From Candidatus Gastranaerophilales bacterium (GTDB taxonomy: Bacteria; Cyanobacteriota; Vampirovibrionia; Gastranaerophilales; Gastranaerophilaceae): a stretch of DNA of 6,007 nucleotides. This document shows, piece by piece, positions 5,380 to 6,007 of the stretch (positions within the stretch are counted from its first letter, which is position 1; the number at the start of each line of letters is the position of its first letter). The stretch spans positions 1 to 6,007 of the forward strand of contig CANQZO010000124.1 of the NCBI GenBank assembly GCA_947628355.1, written 5' to 3'. A program made the translations under genes and the position numbers. Under the pieces are notes generated by a model, which saw only the letters and a list, made by a program, of their open reading frames with translations, had not been told where the DNA came from and searched no databases.

Positions 5380-6007
5380 TCTTATTTTTTCTTCCTCTTT
5401 TTTTCTTTTTATCTTTATATCTTACCTCGGGATGATATTCTTTTTCGGGCTCTTTTATCTGTTTGATATTAGTATCTCTTGTATCATAGGATTTATTAAA
5501 CACTCTTGTTTTAAGCGCGTCTATATATTCATCCGTTAAATGAGCATAATCAAATAATATAGCGCCTCGTGTATTAAATATTCTTGTTTTATGTATTTGT
5601 ACAAGTAAATCTTCAAACGGCCCGCCCATAAATGTTACAAATATTCCGGGATAAATTTTTGTATAACTGCTTGTATTTTTAGTCACATCTTTTAACAGTA
5701 AATCTGCGGTATTTCTGTCTCCCGTTAAAATCAACGGAGTTAAACCGTCTATATAATTATTATAAGACCATACCCGCCAATTTTGCATTTTTGTCTGCAT
5801 ACACTTTTTTAAATCGGGAAAGATTACTGCAGTTAATAATATATTATTCTGCTTAGTAATTTTCTGAACCTTTTTAACGAATTCGGAAATTTTATTCTGT
5901 CTGTATAAACTCCACAATTCCCAGTCGCCGCAGCCATAGGAAATATCTATAGGATCTATTCCGTATAATGTTTTAAAATCATTTCGGGCATACATAGTAT
6001 ATCCCCA
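5357..6007 (-). CDS. GHL10/DUF187-type family 10 glycosyl hydrolase-like protein, C-terminal part
   Basis: The frame is open to the window edge, so the 5' end is missing; the ATG at 5995 is probably internal because the matching family region is mid-domain. Of the 216 residues visible, 1-165 resemble the C-terminal half of the GHL10 (DUF187) TIM-barrel domain. Recognisable parts are FKTLYGIDPIDI (11-22), WSLYRQNKISEFVKKVQK (32-49), VIFPDLKK (61-68), NWRVWSYNNYIDGLTPLIL (76-94), IYPGIF (118-123) and RGAILFDYAHL (147-157). This family is annotated as putative glycoside hydrolases and is often surface-associated or exported. From about 170 onward the protein becomes a charged, Lys/Arg-rich tail ending KKKKRGRKNKNDRNYFY, outside the barrel. 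Its end overlaps dapF by 23 nt. Enzymatic activity and substrate are not shown by the sequence, and the catalytic residues may lie in the missing part. Confidence 0.8.
   Translation of the reverse strand, partial: WGYTMYARNDFKTLYGIDPIDISYGCGDWELWSLYRQNKISEFVKKVQKITKQNNILLTAVIFPDLKKCMQTKMQNWRVWSYNNYIDGLTPLILTGDRNTADLLLKDVTKNTSSYTKIYPGIFVTFMGGPFEDLLVQIHKTRIFNTRGAILFDYAHLTDEYIDALKTRVFNKSYDTRDTNIKQIKEPEKEYHPEVRYKDKKKKRGRKNKNDRNYFY

Noticed and set aside
5155..5539. Plus-strand open frames of 103 and 77 codons across the dapF/GHL10-like junction, rich in Phe/Ile and superficially membrane-like.
   Set aside because: The hydrophobicity comes from the complement of Lys-rich minus-strand codons. They overlap two convincing genes and have no initiation signal.
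1..6007. CRISPR array, insertion sequence, toxin-antitoxin pair or defence system.
   Set aside because: I saw no regularly spaced repeats, transposase motifs, terminal inverted repeats or paired toxin/antitoxin genes on either strand. The recognised genes are mostly conserved housekeeping functions.

Overview
The window is AT-rich bacterial chromosome, dense in genes, and nearly all of it reads on the minus strand. The cyanobacterium-like GroEL opening (MAKRIIFDEEARKGL, then the KKFGSPQIVNDGVTIAKEIELED region), the low GC, and the pairing of a GHL10-type glycoside hydrolase with dapF suggest a non-photosynthetic cyanobacterial relative such as gut Vampirovibrionia/Gastranaerophilales. This placement is an inference from remembered sequence character, not from a search; a low-GC Firmicute is the main alternative.

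Layout from right to left, the direction of minus-strand transcription. First comes the C-terminal part of a GHL10/DUF187-type putative glycoside hydrolase that enters from beyond base 6007. It overlaps dapF (diaminopimelate epimerase) by 23 nt. A DppD/OppD-type peptide transporter ATPase follows after 21 nt, and a DivIC/FtsB-like septum protein after another 24 nt. This four-gene run ends at a bidirectional terminator at 3159-3184. Three of the four genes have plausible links to the cell wall or division.

Convergent on that terminator is the only plus-strand gene, an unrecognised 51-codon ORF (2989-3144) with a good ribosome binding site. A 144-nt divergent intergenic region separates it from an alpha/beta hydrolase (2125-2844, minus), which is followed by the classical groES-groEL pair. 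groEL ends at base 94. The last 93 bases are a gene-free tail, about 55% GC, with a terminator-like hairpin at 17-34.

Most of the window is ordinary housekeeping sequence. No mobile element, CRISPR array, tRNA, rRNA or defence system is visible. The points most worth a second look are the small plus-strand ORF, the GC-rich tail after groEL, a possibly leaderless divIC-like gene, and the four-cysteine motif in a transporter ATPase that has no permease genes beside it.
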